Assembly (NCBI RefSeq): GCF_014656215.1
Contig: NZ_BNBZ01000020.1
Span: 1 to 64,000, forward strand
From: Streptomyces zaomyceticus
Lineage (GTDB): Bacteria; Actinomycetota; Actinomycetes; Streptomycetales; Streptomycetaceae
DNA length: 64,000 nt
Direction: 5' to 3'
Below are positions 8,045 to 16,843 of the stretch, in pieces. Both the position numbers and the translations under genes were made by a program. The notes beneath the pieces are model-generated. The model searched no databases, had not been told where the DNA came from, and saw only the letters and a list, made by a program, of their open reading frames with translations. Position 1 is the first letter of the stretch; every line of letters starts with the position of its first letter.

Positions 8045-9939
8045 GCGGCCACCGCCTCCCGAGGGGGCCCCACACCCTCACCGTCGCGTACACGGGCGGT
8101 GAGAAGCGCCGGGGCCCCGTCACGATGGGCCAGGCCAACATGATCCGCTGCATGCTGCGGGACGAGCCCGAGCACATCAACATCCACGATGTGTGGCCGG
8201 TCCCCGAGGGCACCCGGACGGAGTCGGTGATCGACGCGCTGCGCGCGCTGGCGGTGCGGCACGAGGCACTGCGGACGACGTTTCCCCACGCTCCGGGGGT
8301 CGCGCCCAGTGAGCAAGTGGTGGCGCCCGAGGGAACGTTCACGGTCACGGTCCTCGATCTCGACGAACTCCCCGGAGGGGTGGTCGAAACCGGAGGAGTT
8401 GAGGAATCCGACGGAGCCGGTACCGCCCCCGAAGCCGCCGGTGAAGCAGCCCCGGCTTCCGCGGCCGCCACGACTGCCGAGTCCGGCGATCCTCTCGACC
8501 CCGGCGGTCCCGGCGGTCCCGGCGGTCCCGCCGCCCGTGCCGAGTCCCTGGCCCGGCAGGCCCGCGCCGAGCGCTTCCATCTGGACCGGGACTTCCCCCT
8601 CCGTATCTCCGTCGTCACCCTGGCCGGCGCCCCCGTCTACGTGGCCATGGCGGCGAGCCACGCCGTGACCGACGTCGGTGCCCTCGCGGTCCTGAAGGAG
8701 GAGTGGCTGAGCCTGCTGGCCGGAGAGACGCTGCCGCCCCTCGACTCCCTCACCCCGCTCGACCTCGCCGCCCAGGAAGCGGCCCCGGCCGGTCTCCGCA
8801 AGTCCGAGGCGTCGCTCCGCTACTGGGAACGGATCATCCGCGGCGGACCGCAGGCCATGTTCGCGGAACCGGGCGCCGAGGGCACCGAGGTGCGGGTGCC
8901 GCAGCTCACCCTCCGGTCGCGGCGCGCCGCGCGGGCCCTGGCACTCGTGGCCGAGCGCACGGGCGGCCTGCCGTCCACCGTGCTGCTGACCGCGTGGTGC
9001 GCGCTCGTCGCCCACCGTACGGCGCAGACCGCGTGCGTCGCCGCCGTCCCCACCTCCAACCGGTACCACGCACGTCTCACCCGCTCGGTGAACACCCTGT
9101 CCCAGGACGCGCTGCTCTCCCTGGACGTCCAGGTGCCGACCTTCGACGCCCTGCTCAAGAAGTCCTGGGGAGGCGCGCTCGACGCGTACCGGCACAGCCA
9201 GTTCGACGCGGTGCGCCTCTGGGAGATGATCGGCCGGGCGACCTTCGAGCGCGGCAGCCAGTTCGCGCGGGACGTCGTCTTCAACGACGTGAGCACCCTC
9301 CCCTCCACCGTCGCCCAGGTCGCCTCCGCGCGGCCGGAGGAGGAGACCGTCGGGCCCGAGCTGGAGCTGAGCTGGGGTCCTGAGCAGGTGCTGCCGACCC
9401 GCGTCCTGACCTTCGTCCATGCGACAGAGCCGCTGATCCACCTCGCGCTGTGGGCGGATCCCGCGTTGTTCGGGCGGTCGGAGGCGGAGGGCTTCCTCAC
9501 CGGTCTGGTACGGCTCCTGGAAGCGGCGGCCGCGGACGACGTACCCCTGTCGTCCCTCACCGAGGTGACAGGAGTCCGCCCGGTCGAACGGGGTCCGCGG
9601 TGGTGCCGGGTGGACGGGTCCTGGACGTCGCCGTCACTGGTGGCGGAGGCCTTGAGCGGGGCCCTGGGGGGCCTGCCCGTCCACGTCACCGTGGAGGCCT
9701 CGTACGCGTACCTGCCGGCGGAGAGGGCCCTGACCGCGTTCATCGCCGCCGGCGACACCCCGCTGACACCGGCGGAGGCCCACACGGCGCTGATGGACGC
9801 GCTCCCCGGCCGCCCCGGCGTACTGGCACCGCGCCGCTATGTGATCGTCCAGGACCCGCCGGCGGAGGCGGACCGGAGCAGTGCCTGGCTCCGGCAGGAG
9901 ATTCTCAGGGAAGGGACCGGCCGGGACCGGCGGATGTGA
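8041..9939 (+). CDS. Free-standing NRPS condensation-domain protein with altered HHxxxDG motif
   Basis: 632 aa. Residues 1 to about 470 follow the condensation-domain fold: VTMGQANMIRCML, then RHEALRTTF at 73-81, then the active-site region. The canonical HHxxxDG reads S206-H207-AVT-D211-V212: the catalytic second His and the Asp are kept, the first His and the Gly are lost. A low-complexity insertion of Gly, Pro and Ala (about 112-165), including three GGP-type units, interrupts the N-terminal lobe. The last 150 residues are weakly reminiscent of the small C-terminal subdomain of adenylation enzymes. It lacks carrier and adenylation domains, so it should act in trans on the locus's carrier protein, joining the aminoacyl group to an amine or alcohol. 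The start ATG overlaps the previous stop. Confidence 0.75.
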   Translation: MSGHRLPRGPHTLTVAYTGGEKRRGPVTMGQANMIRCMLRDEPEHINIHDVWPVPEGTRTESVIDALRALAVRHEALRTTFPHAPGVAPSEQVVAPEGTFTVTVLDLDELPGGVVETGGVEESDGAGTAPEAAGEAAPASAAATTAESGDPLDPGGPGGPGGPAARAESLARQARAERFHLDRDFPLRISVVTLAGAPVYVAMAASHAVTDVGALAVLKEEWLSLLAGETLPPLDSLTPLDLAAQEAAPAGLRKSEASLRYWERIIRGGPQAMFAEPGAEGTEVRVPQLTLRSRRAARALALVAERTGGLPSTVLLTAWCALVAHRTAQTACVAAVPTSNRYHARLTRSVNTLSQDALLSLDVQVPTFDALLKKSWGGALDAYRHSQFDAVRLWEMIGRATFERGSQFARDVVFNDVSTLPSTVAQVASARPEEETVGPELELSWGPEQVLPTRVLTFVHATEPLIHLALWADPALFGRSEAEGFLTGLVRLLEAAAADDVPLSSLTEVTGVRPVERGPRWCRVDGSWTSPSLVAEALSGALGGLPVHVTVEASYAYLPAERALTAFIAAGDTPLTPAEAHTALMDALPGRPGVLAPRRYVIVQDPPAEADRSSAWLRQEILREGTGRDRRM

Positions 9940-9940
9940 C

Positions 9941-11212
9941 ATGACGATGGATGAGGTAACCGGGCAGCGGGAGCAGGGCTCTCCTCCCAGCCCGTGGCGG
10001 TCGAGTCGCTTCCGGCTGTTCTTCACGGCCCGCAGCACGTCGCTGCTCGCCGACGGCATGCTGATGGTGTCGCTCACGACCGCCGTACTCGGGGCGGGCT
10101 ACGGGGCGGCGGGGGTGGGATACGCGCTGGCCGCGTGGATGGCGCCGATCGTCCTGCTGGTGCTCTTCGGCGGAGTGTTCGCCGACCGGTTCACGCCGCA
10201 GGTCATGATGGTCGGCGCCGACGTGGTGCGCATGGTGGCCATGCTCGCGCTCGCGGTGCTGCTGATCGCCACGGACATACGGCTCTGGCAGATCATGGCG
10301 CTGCTGGCGCTGAGCGGCGCGGCGACGGCGATGTTCCAGCCGGGCCTCGCGAGCCTGGTCCCCCAGGTCGCCGAGGACATCCAGCGGGCCAACGCGCTGC
10401 TGCGCATCTCCGAGGCGATCTGCACCCTGCTCGGTCCCGGTGTGGCGGGTCTTCTGGTGGCCTACTGGGACGTGGCGGGTTCGTTCGTGGTCATCGCGGC
10501 GGCGTACGCGCTCAGCGCGCTGGGGCTCGCGCCCTTGCGCAAGCTCGGCACGGCGCGGGACGAGAGCGACGACCCGCTGCTGCACCGACTGGCCACGGGA
10601 TGGCACGAGTTCCGGTCCCGGTCCTGGTTGTGGGGGGTCATCGCCGTGTGGGCGGTGTACGGCCTCTTCGTCTTCGGCCCGGCGCTCCCGCTGGGCGCGG
10701 CGCTGCTCACCGAGCAGCACGGGGCCGGCGGATACGGCTGGATCGCCTCGGCCGACGGCGCCGGGACGATCGTCGGCGGCCTCCTCGGCATGCGGGTGCG
10801 ACCGCGCCGACCGCTCGTCGCGGGAGCCTGCGCGATGCTCTTCTTCGCCCTCAATCCCCTGGCACCCGCTCTTGGTTGGTCCTTCACGGTGACGGCGCTC
10901 ACCGGGGTCGTGGCAGGCTGCGGGTTCGCGTTCTGGGGCGTGATGTGGGCGACGAGCGTGCAGTCGCACATCCCCCTCGCCGTGCTGAGCCGCGTCTCGG
11001 CCTATGACGTGGCCGGTTCCATCATGGTGATCCCGCTGGGCCGGGCCCTGGCCGGCCCGGCGGCGGACGCCTACGGCGCGGACCGGGTGCTGCTGTTCTC
11101 CTCGGTGATGGGCATCGCGCTCATCGGCGTGATGCTCTGCGTACCGGCGATCCGCGCGCTGGGCCGCGCGCCGAAGGACTCCCCCGCACCGGCCACCGCC
11201 GCCACCCAGTAG
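9941..11212 (+). CDS. MFS transporter (drug/product exporter type)
   Basis: 423 aa with about 12 hydrophobic segments. The loop between TM2 and TM3 reads GGVFADRFTPQ, the usual G-x-(L/F)-x-D-R of the major facilitator superfamily. Overall resemblance is to enterobactin-exporter (EntS)-like MFS proteins often found at the ends of biosynthetic operons. It starts one base after the stop of the condensation-domain gene, so it is operon-coupled. Inferred role: export of, and possibly self-protection against, the product of this locus. Confidence 0.87.
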   Translation: MTMDEVTGQREQGSPPSPWRSSRFRLFFTARSTSLLADGMLMVSLTTAVLGAGYGAAGVGYALAAWMAPIVLLVLFGGVFADRFTPQVMMVGADVVRMVAMLALAVLLIATDIRLWQIMALLALSGAATAMFQPGLASLVPQVAEDIQRANALLRISEAICTLLGPGVAGLLVAYWDVAGSFVVIAAAYALSALGLAPLRKLGTARDESDDPLLHRLATGWHEFRSRSWLWGVIAVWAVYGLFVFGPALPLGAALLTEQHGAGGYGWIASADGAGTIVGGLLGMRVRPRRPLVAGACAMLFFALNPLAPALGWSFTVTALTGVVAGCGFAFWGVMWATSVQSHIPLAVLSRVSAYDVAGSIMVIPLGRALAGPAADAYGADRVLLFSSVMGIALIGVMLCVPAIRALGRAPKDSPAPATAATQ

Positions 11213-11275
11213 CTCACCCTTCCTGTCCGAGGGTCCAGCGGTACTGTGGTGGGGGTCGGCATCCGAGCCCGCCGA

Positions 11276-11295
11276 GGCCACCGCACGCGGTGGCC
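11276..11295 (+). terminator. Hairpin after the MFS gene
   Basis: GGCCACCGC-AC-GCGGTGGCC, a perfect 9-bp inverted repeat with a minimal loop, 64 bases after the MFS stop and before the NmrA gene. No T-run follows, as is usual in Streptomyces. It could end the biosynthetic operon or be part of the leader of the next gene. Confidence 0.4.
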
Positions 11296-11367
11296 GTACG
11301 CGGGAGCACGCGGAGGAGAGCCCCCGGGTTCCACGGGTGCCGCACGCGGCTGTGAGGCGAATCGAGT

Positions 11368-12321
11368 ATGACCGCCAAGAAGATCATCACGGTGTTCGGC
11401 GCGACCGGCCGGCAGGGTGGCGGCCTCGCGCGAGCCGTGCTGGCCGACCGTGACGGAGGGTTCTCGGTCCGTGCCGTCACGAGGCACCCCGACGGGGAGC
11501 GGGCCGTGGAGCTGAAGCGGCTGGGCGCCGAGGTCGTGCGCGCCGACATGGACGACCCGGCGAGCCTCGGACCGGCCTTCGAGCACGCCTACGGCGCGTT
11601 TCTGATGACGAGCTTCTGGGAACACATGTCGGCGGAACGGGAGAAGGCCCAGGCCGCGGCCCTGGCAGGAGCCGCCTCGCACGCGGGTGTGCAGCACGCG
11701 GTCTGGTCGACGCTGGAGGACACCCGCGCGTGCGTTCCGCTCGACGACGAGCGGATGCCGACGCTGCAGGAGCGGTACAAGGTGCCGCATTTCGACGGCA
11801 AGGCGGAGGCGGACCACTACTTCCTCGACGACGGGGTGCCGACGACGTTCCTCCGCACCACCTTCTTCTGGGAGAACCTGCTCGACTCGTTCGCCCCGCA
11901 GCGCGGCGCGGACGGCGCGCTGTGGCTGACGTACCCGATGGGTGAGGCCAGACTCTCCGGGCTCGCGGCGGACGACGTCGGCAGGACCGCACTGGCCGTC
12001 TTCGGACGCGGTACGGATCTCATCGCCGCGACGGTGAGTATCGCGGGCGAACACCTCAAGGTCGCCGACATGGCCGCCGCCCTCACCGAAGCGCTCGGCG
12101 AGCCGGTGCGCTACCGCCCCCTCTCCCCGGACGAATGGCGTGCGCAGGGATTCCCGGGCGCGGACGAGTCGGGGAACATGTTCCAGTACTACACCGACTG
12201 CGAGCAGCGTTTCACCGAGGCCCGGGACATCGAAGCGGTCCGGAGCCTCAACCCCTCCCTCCAGGACTTCGCCACATGGATCGAAGGGCACCAGGAACGT
12301 CTGCGTGCGACCTGGACGTGA
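11368..12321 (+). CDS. NmrA-like NAD(P)-binding protein
   Basis: 317 aa. N-terminal Rossmann motif ITVFGATGRQGGGLARAVL (GxxGxxG at about 10-16), then the atypical short-chain dehydrogenase layout of the NmrA/HSCARG group; the catalytic Tyr-x3-Lys of true reductases is not evident. Members act as redox-state sensors binding NADP, or as quinone reductases. It is separated by 155 bases from the MFS gene and is probably not part of the biosynthetic operon. The start ATG at 11368 begins directly with the nucleotide-binding strand; upstream GAGGCGA is a modest ribosome site. Confidence 0.85.
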   Translation: MTAKKIITVFGATGRQGGGLARAVLADRDGGFSVRAVTRHPDGERAVELKRLGAEVVRADMDDPASLGPAFEHAYGAFLMTSFWEHMSAEREKAQAAALAGAASHAGVQHAVWSTLEDTRACVPLDDERMPTLQERYKVPHFDGKAEADHYFLDDGVPTTFLRTTFFWENLLDSFAPQRGADGALWLTYPMGEARLSGLAADDVGRTALAVFGRGTDLIAATVSIAGEHLKVADMAAALTEALGEPVRYRPLSPDEWRAQGFPGADESGNMFQYYTDCEQRFTEARDIEAVRSLNPSLQDFATWIEGHQERLRATWT

Positions 12322-12368
12322 CCGGTGACGACGTGACCGGTGACCGGACCGCTCGACGGGAGCTCGTC

Positions 12369-12767
12369 ATGCACGATCCCAAGCTCACCCACCAGGAACG
12401 CAAGCTCCTCGAAGGCATCGAGGAGGGTCTCAGAGGCGACCGGTCGCTCAACCGGACGCTGCGCACCCTCGGGCAGCCGCACGCGGGGTCGGGTGCGGGA
12501 GTCGGGTGGGAGGAGTCCCGGCGGCGGCGCCTCGGCTGGTGCACCACGGTGCTGGGCGGGGCCTCCGTGGCCCTGTTCCTCCTCGCCGCCACCTCCTCGT
12601 CCTCCGCGCCGCTCTGGATCTTCGCCGCGGTGTGGGTGGTCACGGTGGTGTGTCTGACGACGTTCCTGCGGTTCACGGTGCACCACCGGAGGGGCCGGGG
12701 GCGTGCGCCGGACGGTGGCGGCGCCGAGCCCGGCGGGGACGCCCGCGGCGATCGTCCGCAGCCCTGA
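12369..12767 (+). CDS. DUF3040 small membrane protein
   Basis: 132 aa. It opens with LTHQERKLLEGIEEGLR, the amphipathic helix typical of DUF3040 proteins of actinobacteria, followed by two adjacent transmembrane helices (about 66-83 and 88-105) and a Gly/Arg-rich polar tail. Function unknown. A GGGAG precedes the start. It lies 47 bases after the NmrA gene and 42 bases before the CsbD gene, so the three may be cotranscribed as a stress-related group. Confidence 0.75.
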   Translation: MHDPKLTHQERKLLEGIEEGLRGDRSLNRTLRTLGQPHAGSGAGVGWEESRRRRLGWCTTVLGGASVALFLLAATSSSSAPLWIFAAVWVVTVVCLTTFLRFTVHHRRGRGRAPDGGGAEPGGDARGDRPQP

Positions 12768-12809
12768 GGGGCCGGACGGCCCGAACACTCTCACGAGAGG
12801 AGCCCGATC

Positions 12810-12998
12810 ATGCGCAAGAGCACCGTGCAGAAGGGCAAGGGCAAGGTCAAGGAGGCCGTCGGCAGGGTGACCGGCGACAAGGACCTCGAGAGGGAGGGAA
12901 AGACGGACCAATTGGCGGCCAAGGCCCGCAAGGCGATGGAGAAGGTGCACGAGAGCGCGCTGAAGGCCCGCGACGAGATCAAGCGACGCGCTTCCTAG
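12810..12998 (+). CDS. CsbD family stress protein
   Basis: 62 aa, highly charged and without hydrophobic core segments: GKGKVKEAVGRVTGDKDLEREGK is the diagnostic CsbD repeat region. CsbD proteins accumulate under general stress (sigma-B in Bacillus) but have no known biochemical activity. GAGAGGAG stands ahead of the ATG. The bases after the stop contain no clear terminator. Confidence 0.88.
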   Translation: MRKSTVQKGKGKVKEAVGRVTGDKDLEREGKTDQLAAKARKAMEKVHESALKARDEIKRRAS

Positions 12999-13132
12999 TA
13001 CTCCCGCGCATCGGGAACGGAGCCGTTGACCGACCGCGGCGACGGTGACCGTACGGGTCGCGCCGGGCCCCGTCCCCCGGTGCGGCGGTTCGGGCTGCCA
13101 CGCGCCGGCCCGGCGCGCGTGCGCGCGTCCGT

Positions 13133-13212
13133 CTCACCCGCCCCCGCGCCTTCAGGTGGGCCGCCAGGACCTCCGGGGCGTCCGGGCGGTCGCCGTCGTA
13201 GCCCTTGACCTC
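13133..13212 (-). repeat. Left copy of an 80-bp direct repeat: fragment of a pirin gene 3' end
   Basis: Bases 13141-13212 match 18901-18972 with only four mismatches in 72, in the same orientation; a weaker match continues back to 13133. Read on the minus strand it encodes the last residues of pirin (VKGYDGDRPDAPEV, then AAHLKARGRV) but the stop codon is altered. The two copies bracket the entire lanthipeptide cluster. A duplication by recombination when the segment entered is the simplest explanation. Confidence 0.85.
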
Positions 13213-13432
13213 CCGCCGGGCGGTTCCTTCTGGAGATCCCCCCTTTCGCCGCGCCGGCGGCGTGCCGGCGGGCCCGGCAGACGGTGCGGTCGACGTTGAC
13301 GTTGACGTCCCAGGTGATCAGGGCCCTTGGCATCCGCGTCGGCCCGGAGCCGCGTAACGCTCCTCGTCCAGGCCTCGTCCCGCCAGCGTCCCGCCGGCTG
13401 AATTCCTGCCCGCTCGGGCGGAGTCGCGTGGC

Positions 13433-13700
13433 GAGCTGAACGCGCGCCCCGACCCGGCGATCCGGGGCCTCGTCCCGACCGGGCGCCTCGACCTCGTCCC
13501 CGCCGCCGCCCTCGACGCCCTCACCGCGGCCTACGGCCTCGATCCGGCCGAGGCCCGCCCTGCACGGGGCGTGGGTCTCGTTCACGGAGACGGGCGACCC
13601 CGGGTGGCAGTCGTACGACCCGGTGCACCGTACGGCGATGGACTTCACGATGCCGGGCCCCGCGCAGGTCAGCGATCCGCGGGCCCACGAACGCATGCCG
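13433..13700 (+). pseudogene. Carboxylesterase (type B) C-terminal remnant, frameshifted
   Basis: From 13433 one frame reads ELNARPDPAIRGLVPTGRLD and continues into ALDALTAAYGLDPAEA. From 13557 a different frame reads ALHGAWVSFTETGDPGW, QSYDPVHRTAMDF and SDPRAHER. The second part is the familiar end of type B carboxylesterases of actinobacteria (LHGAWV.FA.TGDPGW..YD...R..M.F). No start, oxyanion-hole or GxSxG region is present. It is a decayed leftover with at least one frameshift and a missing N-terminal two thirds. Confidence 0.65.
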
Positions 13701-13897
13701 CGGGACGGCGTGCGCCGACACGAATGCGCCCCGTAACGCGCGGTTGCACGCCCTCTCCGCGCGGTCTCGCAACAAGGTGGCACAACGGCCCCGTGCGCTC
13801 GCCGAATCAAGTGAATCCAGCGGCATGCGCGTTGATACGACTATGACGTCGGGGCACGCTCCCTCCCGTCGGTTCTCACCCGCTGAGAAGGATGGGC

Positions 13898-16624
13898 ATG
13901 ACGACCCAAGTCACCGAGTCCGAGCTGGAAGCCCTGCTCCATGGCGCGCTCCTCGCCAAGGGGGCGGGCGAGCGCTGGGCCACCGAGTCGAACGAGAGCT
14001 GGTGCCGGGTGGCGCCACGCTCCGGGACCGGGCCGGCCCAGGGCTGGAAGCTGCACGTGTCGGCGACGGCCGCCTCCGCCCCGGCGGTGCTCGAGAAGGC
14101 CCTGGACGTCCTGCTCAAGGACGGCTCGGCGTTCAAGTTCGCCCGCTCGCTGGAGCAGGTGAGTGCCCTCAACACCCGTGCCACGCCCCGCGGAAGCTCG
14201 GGCAAGTTCATCACGGTCTACCCGGCTTCCGACGCCGACGCGGCCCGCCTCGCGCAGGACCTCCACACGGCGACCGAGGGGCTGGCAGGACCCCGCATCC
14301 TGTCCGACCAGCCGTACGCCCCCAACAGCCTGGTGCACTACCGCTACGGCGCCTTCGTCGGGCGGCGGCGCCTCTCGGACGAGGGGCTGATGGTCTGGTA
14401 CATCGAGGACCCCGACGGCAACCCCGTGGAGGACAAGCGGACCGGCCAGTACGCGCCGCCGGCGTGGGCGGTCAGCCCCTTCCCCGACTCCGTGCCCGTC
14501 GCGGCGCCCAGGACGGAGACGCCGCGGCGCCCGGTCCTGCTCGGCGGCCGGTTCTCGGTGCGGGAGGCGATCCGGCACACCAACAAGGGCGGCGTCTACC
14601 GAGGCACCGACGTCGAGACCGACGCCCCGGTCGTCATCAAGGAGACCCGGCCCCATGTGGAGGCCGACGCCTCCGGCAACGACGTCCGCGACTGGCTGCG
14701 CACCGAGGCCAGAACCCTGGAGAAGCTCAAGGGCACGGGGCTGGCACCGGAGCCGCTCGCGATGTTCGAGCACGGCGGACACCTGTTCCTGGCCCAGGAG
14801 GAGGTGCCGGGGATCCCCCTGCGCAACTGGGTCGCCGAGCACTTCCGCGACGCCGGCGCCGCACGCTACCGCACCGACGCGCTGGCCCAGGCCGGACGTC
14901 TGGTGGACCTCGTCGAGGCCGCCCACGCCCGAGGCTGCGTGCTGCGCGACTTCACCCCGGCCAACGTGATGGTCCGCCCCGACGGCGCACTGCGCCTCAT
15001 CGACCTGGAGCTCGCCGTCCTCGCCGACGACGTCGCCCTCCCGACCCGCGTCGGCACGCCCGGTTTCAGTCCCCCCGAGCGCCTGGTGGACGCGCCCGTC
15101 TCCCCGACCGGCGACTACTACAGCCTCGGCGCGACGCTGTGCTTCGTCCTGACCGGCAAGGTGCCGGCTCTGCTGGAGGAGAAGCCCGCCACGCGGCCTG
15201 CGGAGGACCGGCTCGGCGAGTGGCTCGACGCCTGCGCCGCTCCCCTGGACCTGCCGGACGGCCTGCGCGCGATGATCCTCGGACTGATGAAGGACGACCC
15301 CGCCGCGCGCTGGGACCCGGCCCGGGCTCGGGACGCGCTCCGGGAGAGCGGTACGGGGAGTGGCGCCGAGAGCGGACGTGGCGAAGCCGCTCGTACGGCC
15401 GCGGCTCGCACCGGCGCTGCCCGCACCGGCACGACAGGCACCGGAACCGACACGGACACCGACGTGATCGACGTCGCCGTGGCCGGGATCGTGGAGCATC
15501 TCGTCGACTCCATGACACCGGACGACGACCTGCGGCTGTGGCCCGTGTCCGTCAAGGCCGGGGAGACCGACGCCTGCATCGTGCAGCAGGGCGCGGCCGG
15601 TGTGCTGTCCGTCCTGACCCGCTACTTCGAGCTCACCGACGACCCCCGCCTCCCGGAGCTGATCGCCACCGCGGGCCGCTGGATCGCGGACCGCACCGAC
15701 ACCCGCTCCACACGGCCCGGCCTGCACTTCGGCGGCCGCGGCACGGCCTGGGCGCTGTACGACGCCGGCCGCGCGGTCGACGACCGGGCGCTCATCGACC
15801 ACGCCCTGGCCCTCGCCCTCGCCCCGCAGGAGTCGACGCCCAGCCACGACATCACCCACGGCTCGGCGGGCAGCGGACTGGCCGCCGTCCACCTGTGGCA
15901 CCGCACCGGCGATCCACGCTTCGCCGAGCGGGTCGCCGAGGCCGCCGACCGGCTGACCGCCGCGGCCCGGCGCGAGCCGTCCGGGGCGAGCTGGCCGGTG
16001 CCCGCCGAGGCCGTGGTCGAGGAGGCCGGCAAGCGCTACCTGGGCTTCGCCCACGGCACCGCCGGCATCGGCTGCTTCCTCCTGGAGGCCGCCGCCGTCA
16101 CCAAGAACCCGGAGCACCGGGAACTGGCCCTGGCGGCCGGCGAGCTTCTCGTGACGCACGCCGTCACCGTCGGCGACGCCGCCCAGTGGCCGGCCCAGGG
16201 CACGGACGTGCCGACGGCACCGTACTGGTGCCACGGCTCCGCCGGCATCGGCTCGTTCCTCGTCCGGCTGTGGCGGGCGACCGGAGACCCACGGTTCCGT
16301 GACCTTGCCGTCGGCGGCACCCGAGCCGTGGTCGAGCGCGCCTCCCGCGCCGCCGTCACGCAATGCCACGGACTGGCGGGCAACGGCGACTTCCTCCTCG
16401 ACATGGCCGAGGCAACCGGCGACCCCGCCCACCGGGCGCGGGCCGAGGAGCTGGCCCGGCTCATCGTCTCCGAACGGTCCCACCGCGGCGGCCACGTCGT
16501 CTTCCCCAACGAGTACGGGGACGTCTCGACGAGCTGGAGCGACGGATCGGCGGGAATCCTGGCGTTCCTCCTGAGGGTCCGCCACACAGAGCCCCGGCAC
16601 TGGATGGTTCAGCAGCCGGTCTGA
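13898..16624 (+). CDS. venL: Class IV lanthipeptide synthetase LanL (venezuelin VenL-like)
   Basis: 908 aa in three parts. About 1-210 is a phosphoSer/Thr lyase domain. About 210-490 is a Ser/Thr kinase-like domain with VVIKETRP (ATP lysine), LRDFTPANVMV (catalytic loop) and LIDLELA (metal Asp). A Thr/Arg/Ala-rich linker leads to a LanC-type cyclase at about 520-905. The zinc ligands of a working cyclase are present: Cys778 (YWCHG) and Cys823-His824 (QCHG), which separates class IV from class III enzymes. It phosphorylates and dehydrates Ser/Thr of the precursor, then adds Cys to form lanthionine rings. The ATG at 13898 is preferred over 13892 because AAGGA lies five bases upstream of it. Confidence 0.95.
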   Translation: MTTQVTESELEALLHGALLAKGAGERWATESNESWCRVAPRSGTGPAQGWKLHVSATAASAPAVLEKALDVLLKDGSAFKFARSLEQVSALNTRATPRGSSGKFITVYPASDADAARLAQDLHTATEGLAGPRILSDQPYAPNSLVHYRYGAFVGRRRLSDEGLMVWYIEDPDGNPVEDKRTGQYAPPAWAVSPFPDSVPVAAPRTETPRRPVLLGGRFSVREAIRHTNKGGVYRGTDVETDAPVVIKETRPHVEADASGNDVRDWLRTEARTLEKLKGTGLAPEPLAMFEHGGHLFLAQEEVPGIPLRNWVAEHFRDAGAARYRTDALAQAGRLVDLVEAAHARGCVLRDFTPANVMVRPDGALRLIDLELAVLADDVALPTRVGTPGFSPPERLVDAPVSPTGDYYSLGATLCFVLTGKVPALLEEKPATRPAEDRLGEWLDACAAPLDLPDGLRAMILGLMKDDPAARWDPARARDALRESGTGSGAESGRGEAARTAAARTGAARTGTTGTGTDTDTDVIDVAVAGIVEHLVDSMTPDDDLRLWPVSVKAGETDACIVQQGAAGVLSVLTRYFELTDDPRLPELIATAGRWIADRTDTRSTRPGLHFGGRGTAWALYDAGRAVDDRALIDHALALALAPQESTPSHDITHGSAGSGLAAVHLWHRTGDPRFAERVAEAADRLTAAARREPSGASWPVPAEAVVEEAGKRYLGFAHGTAGIGCFLLEAAAVTKNPEHRELALAAGELLVTHAVTVGDAAQWPAQGTDVPTAPYWCHGSAGIGSFLVRLWRATGDPRFRDLAVGGTRAVVERASRAAVTQCHGLAGNGDFLLDMAEATGDPAHRARAEELARLIVSERSHRGGHVVFPNEYGDVSTSWSDGSAGILAFLLRVRHTEPRHWMVQQPV

Positions 16625-16673
16625 GCGGCAGGAGTCCCTGCCGCCACGTGTCACACAAGAGAAGGAGATTGTC

Positions 16674-16829
16674 ATGGAGAACCACGACCTCGAGCTGCTG
16701 GCCCACCTGCACGCCCTTCCGGAGACCGACCCGGTCGGCGTCGACGGCGCGTCGTTCGACGGAACGTGCGCGTGCGTCGGCCTGCTGACGCTTCTCAACA
16801 CCATCTGTATCGGCATCAGCTGCGCGTAA
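16674..16829 (+). CDS. venA: Venezuelin-like class IV lanthipeptide precursor
   Basis: 51 aa, too short for routine gene calling; preceded by GAAGGAG. The leader begins MENHDLELLAHLHALPETDP and the core begins at T31 (TCACVGLLTLL...) and ends GISCA. It is almost the same as the venezuelin precursor VenA as I recall it. The core holds Thr31, Thr39, Thr43 and Ser49 with Cys32, Cys34, Cys45 and Cys50, giving the residues for the globular venezuelin ring pattern. Relative to my memory of VenA the core carries Ala for Glu at core position 3 and Ile for Val at position 14. It lies 49 bases after the synthetase gene. Confidence 0.95.
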   Translation: MENHDLELLAHLHALPETDPVGVDGASFDGTCACVGLLTLLNTICIGISCA

Positions 16830-16843
16830 CACCGAAGCACCCC

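Larger units (their letters stand above)
12999..13897. other. Gene-poor spacer with gene debris before the lanthipeptide cluster
   Basis: About 900 bases with no intact gene. It holds a copy of the pirin 3' end (13133-13212) and a frameshifted carboxylesterase remnant (13433-13700), both listed separately. The rest (12999-13130 and 13213-13430) is GC-rich and gives no recognisable product. The last 150 bases before 13898 should hold the promoter of the lanthipeptide operon; TTGATACGACTATGAC at about 13831-13846 is the only AT-containing stretch. Confidence 0.7.

Noticed and set aside
12999..13130. Small gene directly after the CsbD gene
   Set aside because: Frames here are Pro/Arg/Gly-rich, lack ribosome sites and run into the pirin fragment.
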